The notes: generated by a model not told the origin, from the sequence alone. Numbered from the stretch's first letter, positions 51,481 to 60,885 are shown. The stretch: DNA of 64,000 bases from JBDRMV01 sp043825615 (GCA_043825615.1 JBDRRS010000020.1:20152-84151), one strand, 5' to 3'. A program made the numbers and translations.

Positions 51481-52656
51481 CTACTTTTTCGGCGATTTCA
51501 ATATTATAATTTCCACGCGCCTGTTGCGCATTCGGCCGTCGCGGTTCTTGTTGGAGGCAATCGGCGTTGCCTCGCCGAATCCTTTGACGATAAATCTTTC
51601 TCTGGAAATTCCTTTCTCCACAAGATATGAATAAATCGCCCGCGCCCGGGCCAGTGAAATCCTCTCGTTTGCGGACTCGCTCCCCACGGAATCCGTGTGC
51701 CCCTCAATAGCCACCTTGTTCTCCGGATACGCCTTGATCAGCTCCGCCACCTCGTCAAGCGCCTTGTAACTTGCGGGGTTGAGTTCCGTTTTCCCCGTTT
51801 TGAACATTATGTTTGACGATAAATTTACTTTCAGCCCTCTGTCTTCCTCCTTCACCTTTATTTCCTTGGGCACGACTTTCGGGGGTATCAGAACTTTTAT
51901 CTTCTGCGGTTCGGTGTCGCCTTTGTTCCGTATTATGTCCCACATAACAAGCCGGGCAAAGTAATCGCCGTTCGGAACAACTTTTCCATTACTGTCCTTT
52001 CCGTCCCATACGATTTCGGAAGGCACCTCGGACTTGCCGCCGTAAAACCTGACGAGACTGGCGTCTTTTTCACCGGTTATCTTTAACTGCCATCTTCCAA
52101 TCCCTGTTAAGTCTGAAGCCTCAACCCTCAGAACAGCGGAATCCGACTTGCCGTCTGAATCCGGAGAAATAACGGTCGTACTTACTTCCAGCGACGCAGA
52201 GGGCGGGGAATTATCCACTACCACGGAAGCCGAAGCGGCAAACGAAACTTTCTTCTTTACCAATATGGAAAAAGTCGCGTCATACCTTCCGTCAGGCACA
52301 ATTATCCCGTTGCTGTCCCTGCCGTTCCACATAACCACGCGCGGGAGGTCTTCCCCGTCCATAATCCATTCGGAAACCCCGTCGCTGTTCCTGATATCCA
52401 TCGACCATGACTTGATTTTTTTTATATCCTTCTGGACCTGTATTCGGAAACCCGTCTCGTCAAGGTCACCGTCATTATTCGGAGAAAAAATGAACGGCGC
52501 CGCCTCAACCGACACTTTCTCCGTTTTTTTCTCCGTCTGCTCCGGAGAAAGATAAGGCGCCTCAGCCGTTTCCGCCGCAGGGGCAGTGAGCGCCGCCGAC
52601 GGCAAAAAAATGAGCGCCGCTGCAGCGGCGGGGAAAACATAACTTTTACATCTCAT
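51481..52656 (-). CDS. OmpA-family protein with FlgD-like Ig repeats
   Basis: 391 residues from ATG 52656, chosen for GAGGAG four bases upstream and a signal peptide; longer frames have only TTG or an unsupported ATG. Two FlgD-like beta-sandwich repeats (FIFSPNNDGDLDETGF ... VVMWNGRDSNG; VISPDSDGKSD ... IVWDGKDSNG) are followed by an OmpA/MotB peptidoglycan-binding domain (about 280-390; VAIEGHTDSVGS, SLARARAIYSYL, GRMRNRRVEI). It likely bridges outer membrane or periplasmic partners to peptidoglycan. Confidence 0.9.
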   Translation of the reverse strand: MRCKSYVFPAAAAALIFLPSAALTAPAAETAEAPYLSPEQTEKKTEKVSVEAAPFIFSPNNDGDLDETGFRIQVQKDIKKIKSWSMDIRNSDGVSEWIMDGEDLPRVVMWNGRDSNGIIVPDGRYDATFSILVKKKVSFAASASVVVDNSPPSASLEVSTTVISPDSDGKSDSAVLRVEASDLTGIGRWQLKITGEKDASLVRFYGGKSEVPSEIVWDGKDSNGKVVPNGDYFARLVMWDIIRNKGDTEPQKIKVLIPPKVVPKEIKVKEEDRGLKVNLSSNIMFKTGKTELNPASYKALDEVAELIKAYPENKVAIEGHTDSVGSESANERISLARARAIYSYLVEKGISRERFIVKGFGEATPIASNKNRDGRMRNRRVEIIILKSPKK

Positions 52657-52721
52657 AAAACTCCTCATTATGCAGGATATAAAAAACCGCAATTTTTGTC
52701 AATGTGATTTCCGTTGCACAT

Positions 52722-53336
52722 TCATAATCGGTTTATTAAGAAAGGATTTGTTTTCCTTTCCGTCCCGATTGTGGATAAAGGCCCGTGCCCGGGAAATATC
52801 TTTGTCCCGTCGGGAAATGGGAGAAGGCGCGCTTTAATCGAATCCATCAGCGTTTTCTCATCGCCGTACGGCAGGTCGCATCTGCCGACGGAGCCGGCGA
52901 AAAGAGTATCGCCGGTAAAAATCCCGCCCGGACCGAGGAGTGAAATCCCGCCCGGGGTATGCCCCGGGGTGTTTATAACCTCAAGCGAAATGTCTTTTTC
53001 CTTTAATACCTGCCCGTCGGAAAGCCACCCGTCGGGAGGAGGAAACACCGCGCCGACCGCGAAGGAACTCAGGTTCGCTTCGGGCAAGAAACAGGTCTCT
53101 TTCTCATTCTCCCCGATGAAAATTCCGGCTGTTATGTTCTTTTTCAAAAAAGAATTCCCCAGCCAGTGGTCAATGTGGGCGTGAGTGTTTACGATTTTTA
53201 TTTCTTCTATTTTGTTCTTCCGCAGAATTTCAAGAATTTTCCGGGGTTCTCCTCCCGGGTCAATGACAAAAGCAAAACCGTCATCATTAAGAATGTAACA
53301 ATTGGACTGAAAATCCCCGAGAGTAAGAGTTATCAT
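52722..53336 (-). CDS. Metallo-beta-lactamase fold hydrolase (GloB-like)
   Basis: 204 residues. Zinc ligands in NTHAHIDH, GHTPGG, FTGDTLF and FPGHG. This short glyoxalase-II-like family hydrolyses thioesters or unknown small substrates. ATGA overlap with the metallophosphoesterase gene upstream. Confidence 0.9.
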   Translation of the reverse strand: MITLTLGDFQSNCYILNDDGFAFVIDPGGEPRKILEILRKNKIEEIKIVNTHAHIDHWLGNSFLKKNITAGIFIGENEKETCFLPEANLSSFAVGAVFPPPDGWLSDGQVLKEKDISLEVINTPGHTPGGISLLGPGGIFTGDTLFAGSVGRCDLPYGDEKTLMDSIKARLLPFPDGTKIFPGHGPLSTIGTERKTNPFLINRL

Positions 53337-53860
53337 CGGGGAAAATTTACTTCTTTTATAACCCCGCCGGTTTTCAAGTCAAAAATTCGGATTTTCCCGT
53401 TTGAAAAATCAATCACGGCAAATGAGGGAGAAAAACCTCTTTTGTCGCTGCTCTTAAGATGCCCCGGATTTACGACGGAGACGTTCCCTCTTTTTTCTAT
53501 CTTCGGGATATGGGTGTGCCCGACAAAAGCAAAATCAACTTCCCCGCCGGAAATTATTTCTTCCGGGTTCAGGTCGCCGCTAATGTCATTCGGATGAGAC
53601 GTCTCGGTATGACTTATCAGAATTTTCCTGCCGGCTATTGTCTCCACCACCCTGTTCGGGATGCCAGGGTCTTTGTAAAATTCGCTAAAAACTCCGGGGA
53701 CTTTGATTATTTTTTTCCCGAACCCGTCCAGAACGGCGGCATCCTCATAATTATCGCCGAGATGAATTAGAATATCCGCACTCTCCCTGACGGCAGTTTC
53801 GGCGGCTTCTTTGAGGTTTTCAATCTCTCCGTGGCTGTCGCTGAAAACCGCTGCTTTCAC
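53333..53860 (-). CDS. YfcE/MJ0936-type metallophosphoesterase
   Basis: 175 residues. Metal motifs FSDSHG, LGDNYED, SHTE and GHTHIP are present. The usual GNHD/GNCD motif is replaced by PGVFSEF, so one active-site Asn is missing or displaced. The family includes small phosphodiesterases. It overlaps the MBL hydrolase gene by 4 bp, and a 75-nt repeat element lies immediately upstream. Confidence 0.85.
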   Translation of the reverse strand: MKAAVFSDSHGEIENLKEAAETAVRESADILIHLGDNYEDAAVLDGFGKKIIKVPGVFSEFYKDPGIPNRVVETIAGRKILISHTETSHPNDISGDLNPEEIISGGEVDFAFVGHTHIPKIEKRGNVSVVNPGHLKSSDKRGFSPSFAVIDFSNGKIRIFDLKTGGVIKEVNFPR

Positions 53861-53875
53861 TTAAAGTTCCCTGTG

Positions 53876-54010
53876 GAAAATGACCGTTGTCCCGCCACGG
53901 CGGACGAAACGCTTACGGGGCTGTGTGAGCGAGGAGTTTTGCCCCCGCCCGGAGCGAACCCAGAGCGAGCTGTTCTCACGTGAGCGTCCCCGGAAGGCAA
54001 CGTCATTTTC
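53876..54010. repeat. 75-nt structured repeat element, copy B
   Basis: Core 53917-53991 aligns without gaps to copy A (23329-23403). Its flanking arms GAAAATGACCGTTGTCC and GGCAACGTCATTTTC are complementary to each other but unrelated to the arms of copy A. It lies intergenic between the nitroreductase stop and the metallophosphoesterase start. Confidence 0.85.
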
Positions 54011-54039
54011 AGACAAAACCATCCTTCGGATGGGTCCTT

Positions 54040-54561
54040 TTACCATTTGTCATAGTGCATAATCTGTTCTTTGCTCAGACGGGACGTGGCCGGCGGACTT
54101 TCGTCGGGATACCCCACGGGAAGAAGCCCCGCCACCCTTATTTTTTCCGGAATCCCGAGAATTTTTTTTACCCTGTCTTCATAAAATGCCCCCACCCAGC
54201 AGCTCCCGAGACCGAGGGATTCGGCGGCGAGAACCATATGCGTTATCGCTATCGCGCAGTCAACGGTATAACCCGTCTGGCCGCAGGTCATCACGCGTTC
54301 GTCTGTCTCCGCGCAGACGACAAAAAGAGCCGCCGCCTGCAGAATAAGGTCCGGATTCTTTGCCGCTGCGGAAACATTTTTTTTAACCTCATCATCCGTA
54401 ACAAGAATAAACCGCCACTCCTGCCTGTTGTTTGCCGACGGGGCGAGGCGCGCCGCCTCAATGATAAAATCCAGTTTCCCGCCTTCAATTTTTTTCGGGA
54501 GAAAACGCCTTATGCTTCTCCTTTTTCTGATTACTTCCATCAAAATTTTTTCAGACCCCAT
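54040..54561 (-). CDS. Nitroreductase-family protein
   Basis: 173 residues from ATG 54561, supported by GAAGGAGG eight bases upstream. FMN-binding pattern: IRKRRSIRRFLPK, RLAPSANNRQEWRF (flavin phosphate contacts), ESLGLGSCWVGAF and LLPVGYPDE. It probably uses NAD(P)H to reduce a small substrate. It starts 14 bp after the lytic transglycosylase gene. Confidence 0.9.
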   Translation of the reverse strand: MGSEKILMEVIRKRRSIRRFLPKKIEGGKLDFIIEAARLAPSANNRQEWRFILVTDDEVKKNVSAAAKNPDLILQAAALFVVCAETDERVMTCGQTGYTVDCAIAITHMVLAAESLGLGSCWVGAFYEDRVKKILGIPEKIRVAGLLPVGYPDESPPATSRLSKEQIMHYDKW

Positions 54562-54575
54562 TTGCCGGCCTCCTT

Positions 54576-55850
54576 CTATCTGTAAATTTTCAGTTTCTGT
54601 CCCGGGTAAATCAGGTCGGCTCTTGAAATTCTGTTCCAACTTTTGAGTTTTCTCACCGAAACCCTGTATTTCTTCGCTATACTCGATAAATTATCTCCGC
54701 GCCGCACCCTGTAAATAACCATGTTGTGTTCCCTCGTCTGAATCTGCTTTTCCGAAAGATATTTTTTTTCCGGCGGAAGTTCCGAAAATTTCTTCACAAA
54801 TTTCGCCGCTTTTCCCTTCGGAAGACGGAGAGGATAAGGAACAACGCCGGGAGGAGTGCACTGGCGGGAGAGTTCGGGATTCAGGTGAACCAGTTTTTCC
54901 TGGGGCTCCCCGACGAGTTTCGCGGCTTTTTTCAAATCCACAGGGCCATAGACATCAACCGTTTCAAACTCCATCTTGTTTTCAAGTTCGGCGGGAAAAC
55001 CGAAAACGAGAGGGTCGTTAACAATCATAATCGTAGCAATAATCTTCGGCACGTAGTCCTCTGTCTCCTTCGGCAGGTAAAGGTCCCAGAAATTCTCCGT
55101 TTTCTGTTCTTTCAGAATACGGCGGACTTTATTCGGCCCGCAGTTGTAAGCGGCGAGGGCGAGGTACCAGTCGCCGAATTCGTTGTGCAGATTATTCAGC
55201 ATTTTACAGGCGGCGAGAGTGGATTTTTCCGGGTCTCTCCTCTCGTCGAACCAGTGATTTTTCTGAAGACCGTACCTTTTTCCCGTCGGATGTATGAACT
55301 GCCACAAACCCACCGCGTTAGCGCGCGAAACCGCAAAAGGGTAAGAGCCGCTTTCAATGATAGGCACGCAGGCAAGCTCTTCGGGCATGTTGTTTTCTCT
55401 TAGGATGCCCTTGAACATACCGATATAATTCCCGCTCCTCTCAAGCCACTTTGCAAAATATTTCCTGCCGTTTCCGGTGTAGAAATCTATCCACTTTCCG
55501 ACCCTGCTGTTAAAAACAACAGGGAAATCCGGGCCCTTTTCTCCGGGATAGTTCTTTTTGTTTGCTTTCAGGCGCAGGCGGCAGAGCTCGTCCGCCTGAT
55601 GGTCGTAATAACTGAGTTCTTCCGATTTCAGCGACAATCTTTCGACGGAAAGAAGATTTTTCAAACCGATGTCGCAGAGCTTTGAACACTGCTCATAGTT
55701 GCCTGCCCTATATTCTTCCCCGGCTGCGTTTAAATAATGCTCCACATAAATCGCGTCGAATGCGGGGTTCGTGTATTTTGTCGTCGCGCAGGAGAAAAGA
55801 AAAAAACTACACCCCGTAAAAAACAGGAAAGACAGAAACGTTTTCTTCAG
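54576..55850 (-). CDS. MltD-like lytic transglycosylase lipoprotein with LysM (CTG start)
   Basis: 424 residues if read from CTG 55848-55850, three bases after the etfA stop, with GGAG eight bases upstream. This start restores a lipoprotein signal peptide (LKKTFLSFLFFTGCSFFLFS then Cys); the GTG at 55745 would leave the protein without any export signal. No ATG, GTG or TTG lies between. The SLT domain (about 140-270) has the catalytic Glu in IIESGSYPF, with GLWQFI and AYNCGP; a LysM domain is C-terminal (about 378-424, YRVRRGDNLSSIAKKY). It cleaves peptidoglycan glycan strands from the outer-membrane side. Confidence 0.85.
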   Translation of the reverse strand: MKKTFLSFLFFTGCSFFLFSCATTKYTNPAFDAIYVEHYLNAAGEEYRAGNYEQCSKLCDIGLKNLLSVERLSLKSEELSYYDHQADELCRLRLKANKKNYPGEKGPDFPVVFNSRVGKWIDFYTGNGRKYFAKWLERSGNYIGMFKGILRENNMPEELACVPIIESGSYPFAVSRANAVGLWQFIHPTGKRYGLQKNHWFDERRDPEKSTLAACKMLNNLHNEFGDWYLALAAYNCGPNKVRRILKEQKTENFWDLYLPKETEDYVPKIIATIMIVNDPLVFGFPAELENKMEFETVDVYGPVDLKKAAKLVGEPQEKLVHLNPELSRQCTPPGVVPYPLRLPKGKAAKFVKKFSELPPEKKYLSEKQIQTREHNMVIYRVRRGDNLSSIAKKYRVSVRKLKSWNRISRADLIYPGQKLKIYR

Positions 55851-55853
55851 CGC

Positions 55854-57065
55854 TTAACTCCGTATTTTTTTGATTTCCTTTATTATGAGAGGAATCGCTT
55901 CAAAGAGGTCGGCGGCAAGACCGAAAGTTGCGACCCTGAATACCGGAGCGCCGGCATCTTTGTTTATCGCAACGATTACGTCCGACGACTGCATCCCTAC
56001 AAGGTGCTGAATCGCGCCTGAAATTCCGCAGGCGATATAAAGTTTCGGACAAACGGTTCTGCCCGTCTGGCCGACCTGGTGCGAATACGGAATCCAGCCT
56101 GCGTCCACGGCCGCTCTGGAACTCCCGACGGCGCCGCCTAATTCGGCGGCAAGTTTCTTTATTATTCCGAACCCTTCCGGACCGCCGACTCCGCGGCCTC
56201 CCGAAACAATAATATCCGCATCCGCAAGGTTCACTTCCTGCGTAACGTCTTTGACAAAACCCCTGACTCTGGTTTTTAACTCAATCCCCTGCGGCGGTTT
56301 TACCTCTATAATCTCGCCTTTTCTTTCCGCATCCGAAGCGGCAGGTTTAAAGACCTTGTGCCTCACTGTCGCCATCTGCGGACGCCGGAATGCCGTGAGA
56401 ATTTCGGCCATAATGTTTCCGCCGAAAGCGGGTCTCGTCTGAACAAGAAGACCTCCCGAATCAATATCAAGACCTGTACAGTCAGCCGTAAGCCCCGTCT
56501 TCAGGCGCCCCGAAATCCGGGATGCGATTGCCCTTCCTATTGCCGTTGCGCCGAGTAAAACGATTTCGGGTTTTTCTTTCTTTATTAAATCGGAAATTAC
56601 TTCTACATAAGGACTATCCTGAAAAACCTCAAGTAATTTATCATCGCAGACAAAGACCCTGTCAGCCCCTCTTCCGATAATTTCCCGCGCCTTATTCTTT
56701 ATATTCCAGCCGGGCAAAAAACAGCCTAAATATGTTTTTCTTTTATCGGCGAGTTCCCTCGCCTTGGCGAGAAGTTCGAAGGTAACGCCATGAATCTCGT
56801 TCCCTTCGGTTTCGGCAATAACCCACACGCCGCTGTACCGTGATATATCAACCGGTTCCGTTTTTTCTTTCGTTATTGTTATCACCTTAAACGGACACGC
56901 CTCCACGCAGGCGCCGCAGAGGTTGCAGCCCGAAGAAATCACGGCGATTCTTTTAAATTTCGGATGAGGCGCTTCCCTGTTTTCAATCGTTATCGCCCCG
57001 AAAGGACATGACTTTTCGCAGAGCCCGCAGCCGGAACACTTTGAAGAATCTACTGTTATTGGCAT
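55854..57065 (-). CDS. etfA: Electron transfer flavoprotein alpha subunit with N-terminal ferredoxin domain
   Basis: 403 residues. The first 70 carry two 4Fe-4S motifs (CSGCGLCEKSCPFGAI and CNLCGACVEACPFKVI). The EtfA domains follow, ending with the FAD-binding segment (SGGRGVGGPEGFG, SRAAVDAGWIPYSHQVGQTG, GISGAIQHLVGM). Ferredoxin-fused EtfA is known from electron-bifurcating complexes such as caffeyl-CoA reductase. It lies one base after etfB and near an acyl-CoA dehydrogenase gene. Confidence 0.93.
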   Translation of the reverse strand: MPITVDSSKCSGCGLCEKSCPFGAITIENREAPHPKFKRIAVISSGCNLCGACVEACPFKVITITKEKTEPVDISRYSGVWVIAETEGNEIHGVTFELLAKARELADKRKTYLGCFLPGWNIKNKAREIIGRGADRVFVCDDKLLEVFQDSPYVEVISDLIKKEKPEIVLLGATAIGRAIASRISGRLKTGLTADCTGLDIDSGGLLVQTRPAFGGNIMAEILTAFRRPQMATVRHKVFKPAASDAERKGEIIEVKPPQGIELKTRVRGFVKDVTQEVNLADADIIVSGGRGVGGPEGFGIIKKLAAELGGAVGSSRAAVDAGWIPYSHQVGQTGRTVCPKLYIACGISGAIQHLVGMQSSDVIVAINKDAGAPVFRVATFGLAADLFEAIPLIIKEIKKIRS

Positions 57066-57066
57066 T

Positions 57067-57852
57067 TTATACCAGCGAGAGTTTTTTGAGTTCCTTCACG
57101 AGTTCGGCGCTCTGTCCAGGCAGTTCGCCCGAAAGAATCTTCCCCGACGGTTTTTGAGGCGGGGCAAAAATTCTGTGCACAGCCGTCGGAGAACCCTGCT
57201 GCCCTATTCTTTCCATCTCGCAGGCGAGATCGGCGGCGGTCCAGGCGGGGACTTCCGTTTTTCTCGCTTTCATTTTTCCCCGCAGCGACGGGAGACGCGG
57301 TTCGTTTATCTCCTTGACGACGGTTATGAGGGCGGGAAGTTTCACCTCCACAATCTGGTAACCCGCATCCAGCATTCTTTCCACGACAATATAATCTTCG
57401 GCTGCTTCCTCTATTTTTTTTACATAGGTTACGCAGGGAATTTTCAGTTCCTCCGCAATCCCGGGGCCTACCTGCGCCGTGTCGCCGTCGATTGCCTGTT
57501 TACCGCAGATAATCAGATTGTATTCACCGATTTTTTTAATCGCCCTTGCAAGAGAGTAGGCAGTCGCAAGCGTGTCCGAACCGCCGAAGTTCCTGTCCGA
57601 AAGAAGAATTGTTGCGTCGGCGCCGACCGAAATCGTTTCTTTCAAAGCTGTTTCCGCCTGAGGGGGGCCCATCGTTATCACGGTGACGGAACCGCCGAGT
57701 TTTTCCTTAAGGCGCACGCCCTCTTCCACGGCGTAAAGGTCAAAGGGATTTACGATTGATTCAACCCCTTCCCTGACAAGAGTATTTGTCGCAGGATTGA
57801 TTTTTACATCAGTCGTTCCGGGAACCTGCTTGATGCAGACAATAATGTCCAT
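57067..57852 (-). CDS. etfB: Electron transfer flavoprotein beta subunit
   Basis: 261 residues. CIKQVPGTTDVKI start, PFDLYAVEEGVRLKE, VGADATILLSDRNFGGSDT and ALITVVKEINEPRLPSLRGKM are standard EtfB features. It forms the ETF heterodimer with EtfA and accepts electrons from the acyl-CoA dehydrogenase, 58 bp upstream. Confidence 0.94.
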   Translation of the reverse strand: MDIIVCIKQVPGTTDVKINPATNTLVREGVESIVNPFDLYAVEEGVRLKEKLGGSVTVITMGPPQAETALKETISVGADATILLSDRNFGGSDTLATAYSLARAIKKIGEYNLIICGKQAIDGDTAQVGPGIAEELKIPCVTYVKKIEEAAEDYIVVERMLDAGYQIVEVKLPALITVVKEINEPRLPSLRGKMKARKTEVPAWTAADLACEMERIGQQGSPTAVHRIFAPPQKPSGKILSGELPGQSAELVKELKKLSLV

Positions 57853-57910
57853 TATTCCTTATCAGGGTGGCGGGCGTCTTCGTCCGCCTGGGGAGAAAGG
57901 GTGGCGTCCA

Positions 57911-59065
57911 TTATCCGGAATATTCTTTCAGGAGCGCCGAAGCAATTTCGTTTTTCTGAATCTGGTTTGTTCCCTCGTAAATCTGGGTGATTTTCGCGTC
58001 CCTGAAGCGTTTTTCCGCAGGGTAGTCCTTCATATAGCCGTAACCGCCCATAACCTGAATTGCATCCGTCGCGACTTCCATTGCAGTGTCCGAGGCGAAA
58101 AGTTTGCTCATAGCCGAGTGTTTTGTGTGTTTCCCGTCGGGATTTGCGTCAATGGTTTTCGCCGTCTGGTAAACAAGAACTCGGGCGGCTTCCGTCTTCG
58201 TGGCCATGTCCGCAAGAATGTGCTGAACCGCCTGAAGAGACGAAATAGGCGCGCCGAATTGTATTCTTCCTTTCGCATAGATAACGGCATCATCGAGAGC
58301 CCCCTGCGCAATGCCGAGCGCCTGAGCCGCAACTCCGGGCCGGGAAATGTCAAACGTCTTCATTGCTATAAGAAAACCCCTCCCTGCTCTTCCGAGAAGA
58401 TTTTCTTTCGGAACTTTGCAATCGCTGAAAACAAGTTCCCTCGTTGACGAAGCTCTGATGCCGAGTTTTGATTCTTTCTTGCCGAACGAAAAGCCGGGCG
58501 TGTCCTTCTCAATAATAAGAGCCGAGGCTCCTCTCGCGCCTTTTGAAGGATCTGTTTTCACTATAACAACATAAACCTCGGCGTCACCGCCGTTTGTTAT
58601 GAAACATTTTGTTCCGTTTACGATGAAATGCCCGCCTTTTTCCTCCGCTGTTGTCTTTAACGCTGCGGCATCGCTCCCCGCTTCGGATTCGGTTAAAGCA
58701 AACGCCGCAATCTTTTTTCCGCTTGCAATATCCGGCAGATATTTCTTTTTCTGTTCTTCAGTTCCGAACAGAATAATCGGTATTGTCGCAAGGCCCGTTC
58801 CCGCGAGAGCGAGAGCAATGCCCGCGTCAACCCTGCTCAATTCCTCAACGATAAGACACTGTTCGAAAACGCCGAAGCCGAGCCCGCCGTATTTCTCCGG
58901 GATATAAACTCCGCAGAGGTCGCTCTTGGCAAATTCATCATAAACCGCGCGCGGAAAATGCTGGTTCTCGTCGCACTCTTCTCTTGCCGGTTTTATTTTT
59001 TCCTCGGCGATACGGCGCGCAACCTCAACAATTTCCTTCTGCTCGTCCGTTAAAAAATAATCCAT
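57911..59065 (-). CDS. Acyl-CoA dehydrogenase
   Basis: 384 residues. Signatures FALTESEAGSDAAALKT and KCFITNGG for FAD and substrate binding, QVMGGYGYMKDYPAEKRFRDAKI, and the catalytic Glu in IYEGTNQIQ. Length and motifs fit short- or medium-chain enzymes (butyryl-CoA type). First gene of the acd-etfB-etfA set. Confidence 0.94.
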   Translation of the reverse strand: MDYFLTDEQKEIVEVARRIAEEKIKPAREECDENQHFPRAVYDEFAKSDLCGVYIPEKYGGLGFGVFEQCLIVEELSRVDAGIALALAGTGLATIPIILFGTEEQKKKYLPDIASGKKIAAFALTESEAGSDAAALKTTAEEKGGHFIVNGTKCFITNGGDAEVYVVIVKTDPSKGARGASALIIEKDTPGFSFGKKESKLGIRASSTRELVFSDCKVPKENLLGRAGRGFLIAMKTFDISRPGVAAQALGIAQGALDDAVIYAKGRIQFGAPISSLQAVQHILADMATKTEAARVLVYQTAKTIDANPDGKHTKHSAMSKLFASDTAMEVATDAIQVMGGYGYMKDYPAEKRFRDAKITQIYEGTNQIQKNEIASALLKEYSG

Positions 59066-59176
59066 CCATCCTCCATTGCAATTTTTAATTTTCCCCGGCT
59101 GCCGCGACTTCGCGGGAACAACCCGCCTGACAACGCCCGGCTCCGGCGGGCAGATGACGGACAGGGATTTCTTTTA

Positions 59177-59248
<72 letters not shown>

Positions 59249-59352
59249 GAACGTAAAATAAAAAATTCTGCGGAAAAAGTCAATAAGTAAACCCCCTGAA
59301 CTCTCCTCTGACGGTGTATTCGTTCAAAAGTTTTGAGAGCCCTGCCCTGCAA

Positions 59353-60855
59353 TTATTCTTTTTTGTAGATTGAGAAAAAACCCGAATTTTTCAAAAGTGT
59401 TATCCTGCGGGTTTTCCCGCGGGGCTCCAAAAATGAGAGCATATTTTCCACACCCTTTGAAGACGCCGACACGAACAAAATATCACAATCGGTCTTAAAT
59501 CTCCCATAATCCCTCAACGGAATATGCCTGTAAAACATTACCGGCGGCCCATTCCTGATTATGCTGTAAAATTTCAAAGACAAGAGGTCGCTCTCGTCTG
59601 TTATTACAATCAGTTTTTTTTCTCTCTGAAAACTTTTTAAGGCGGTTACCGTTCTGCCGGGAAGAAACTTCGGAGAGTTGTAATACTGATAATAAACATC
59701 CTGCGCTTTCTTCTCCCGCCGGGCCTCGCGGCCGAGTCGGGTTTCCGTAATGAAAGCCGAAATAACCACTGCCGCTGCAATAATATTAAGAACCGTTTTA
59801 TAATTCCCGCGCTTAAACCTGCACAGAATAAATTTTACGGACATCCTCAGGAGAATTACCGCCGCGAGAAACCACGCCGGCAGCATCACAAGCAGGTTGC
59901 GCTGGAAAACCGTCAGCCTCGAGGCTCCGACCAGAACGAACGGGAATAAAAAAAATACCGCCGACATCCAGAATTCTTTTTTTTCGACGTCGCCGGCGTC
60001 TTTAAATAAACCTCGGAAAAGCAGAAGAAATCCCCCGATTAAAAAAGGCAGCAGAAACAGCAAATCTTTGAAAAGGTAATAAAAAATTTGCGCGGACAGA
60101 ACCGCAGCATGTTTGAAGGAACTCATTAAACCTGCGAAATGCATATTCCGTATCAACCGGTCCCCTATTAAAACGTAAAAAAGAAATCCGAGGAGAGGCC
60201 CTATAAAAAACATTAAGGCCCCAATAACATTTTTAGAGAATATTTTTTTCGGCACAATATCAAAATGAATCAGCGCATACAGAGATAAAGAAGCGAAAAA
60301 CAGTATATTCGTAGGCAATACGCCGACGCTTAACGCTCCGGTTATTATGTATATCCCGAATAACTTTGCGTTACCGGAAGGATTCTGCAGTATTTTGAAA
60401 AAACAACTCAGCGCAACAGCGGAAAGAAACACGGTGAGCGCATAGCCCCTGATCTGGCAGGAAAAGGAAAGGAATACGTGCGAAGACGCCAGAAGCAGAG
60501 CCGCAAGAAGGGACTCCTCAAAAATCAGCCGGCGCCGGAAACCCGTCAGGAGGACGAGCGCCGCGCCCAGAGAAAACAAAAATGACGGCAGCCGCAAAAA
60601 TATCTCCGGACCTTTCTCCAGCGGAACGAATTTTACCCAGACGGAAAGCAGGCCCGAATAAAGGAGATGGTTGTTGGGCGCGTCATAATATGTAAAAGCC
60701 CCGAAGAAACCGCGGGGCAGGATAAGAAGCGCGGTAGCCGCTTCATCAAACCACACATTGTTTGTGAGATACGGAATCGCCAATGCCGCAAAAACCAGCG
60801 TCAGCACCGTAATGTAAAGAAACATGGATGAGCGTGAACGAAGACGGTTTTTCAT
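59353..60855 (-). CDS. GT-C membrane glycosyltransferase (PMT/ArnT-like)
   Basis: 500 residues with about ten to twelve hydrophobic helices. The first periplasmic loop carries VWFDEAAT, the acidic motif of GT-C enzymes, and APNNHLLYSGLL follows, resembling the GT39/GT83 family. C-terminal soluble tail of about 110 residues. Such enzymes move a sugar from a polyprenyl phosphate onto lipid or protein acceptors outside the membrane; the acceptor is unknown. Confidence 0.8.
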   Translation of the reverse strand: MKNRLRSRSSMFLYITVLTLVFAALAIPYLTNNVWFDEAATALLILPRGFFGAFTYYDAPNNHLLYSGLLSVWVKFVPLEKGPEIFLRLPSFLFSLGAALVLLTGFRRRLIFEESLLAALLLASSHVFLSFSCQIRGYALTVFLSAVALSCFFKILQNPSGNAKLFGIYIITGALSVGVLPTNILFFASLSLYALIHFDIVPKKIFSKNVIGALMFFIGPLLGFLFYVLIGDRLIRNMHFAGLMSSFKHAAVLSAQIFYYLFKDLLFLLPFLIGGFLLLFRGLFKDAGDVEKKEFWMSAVFFLFPFVLVGASRLTVFQRNLLVMLPAWFLAAVILLRMSVKFILCRFKRGNYKTVLNIIAAAVVISAFITETRLGREARREKKAQDVYYQYYNSPKFLPGRTVTALKSFQREKKLIVITDESDLLSLKFYSIIRNGPPVMFYRHIPLRDYGRFKTDCDILFVSASSKGVENMLSFLEPRGKTRRITLLKNSGFFSIYKKE

Positions 60856-60885
60856 CCCCGTCTTAAAAAAATCCGAGTCATTTTT

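Noticed and set aside
53861..54046. Minus-strand open frame of 61 codons over repeat copy B
   Set aside because: It is a translation of the 75-nt repeat, matching the odd N-terminus of the batE-like protein; not an independent gene.
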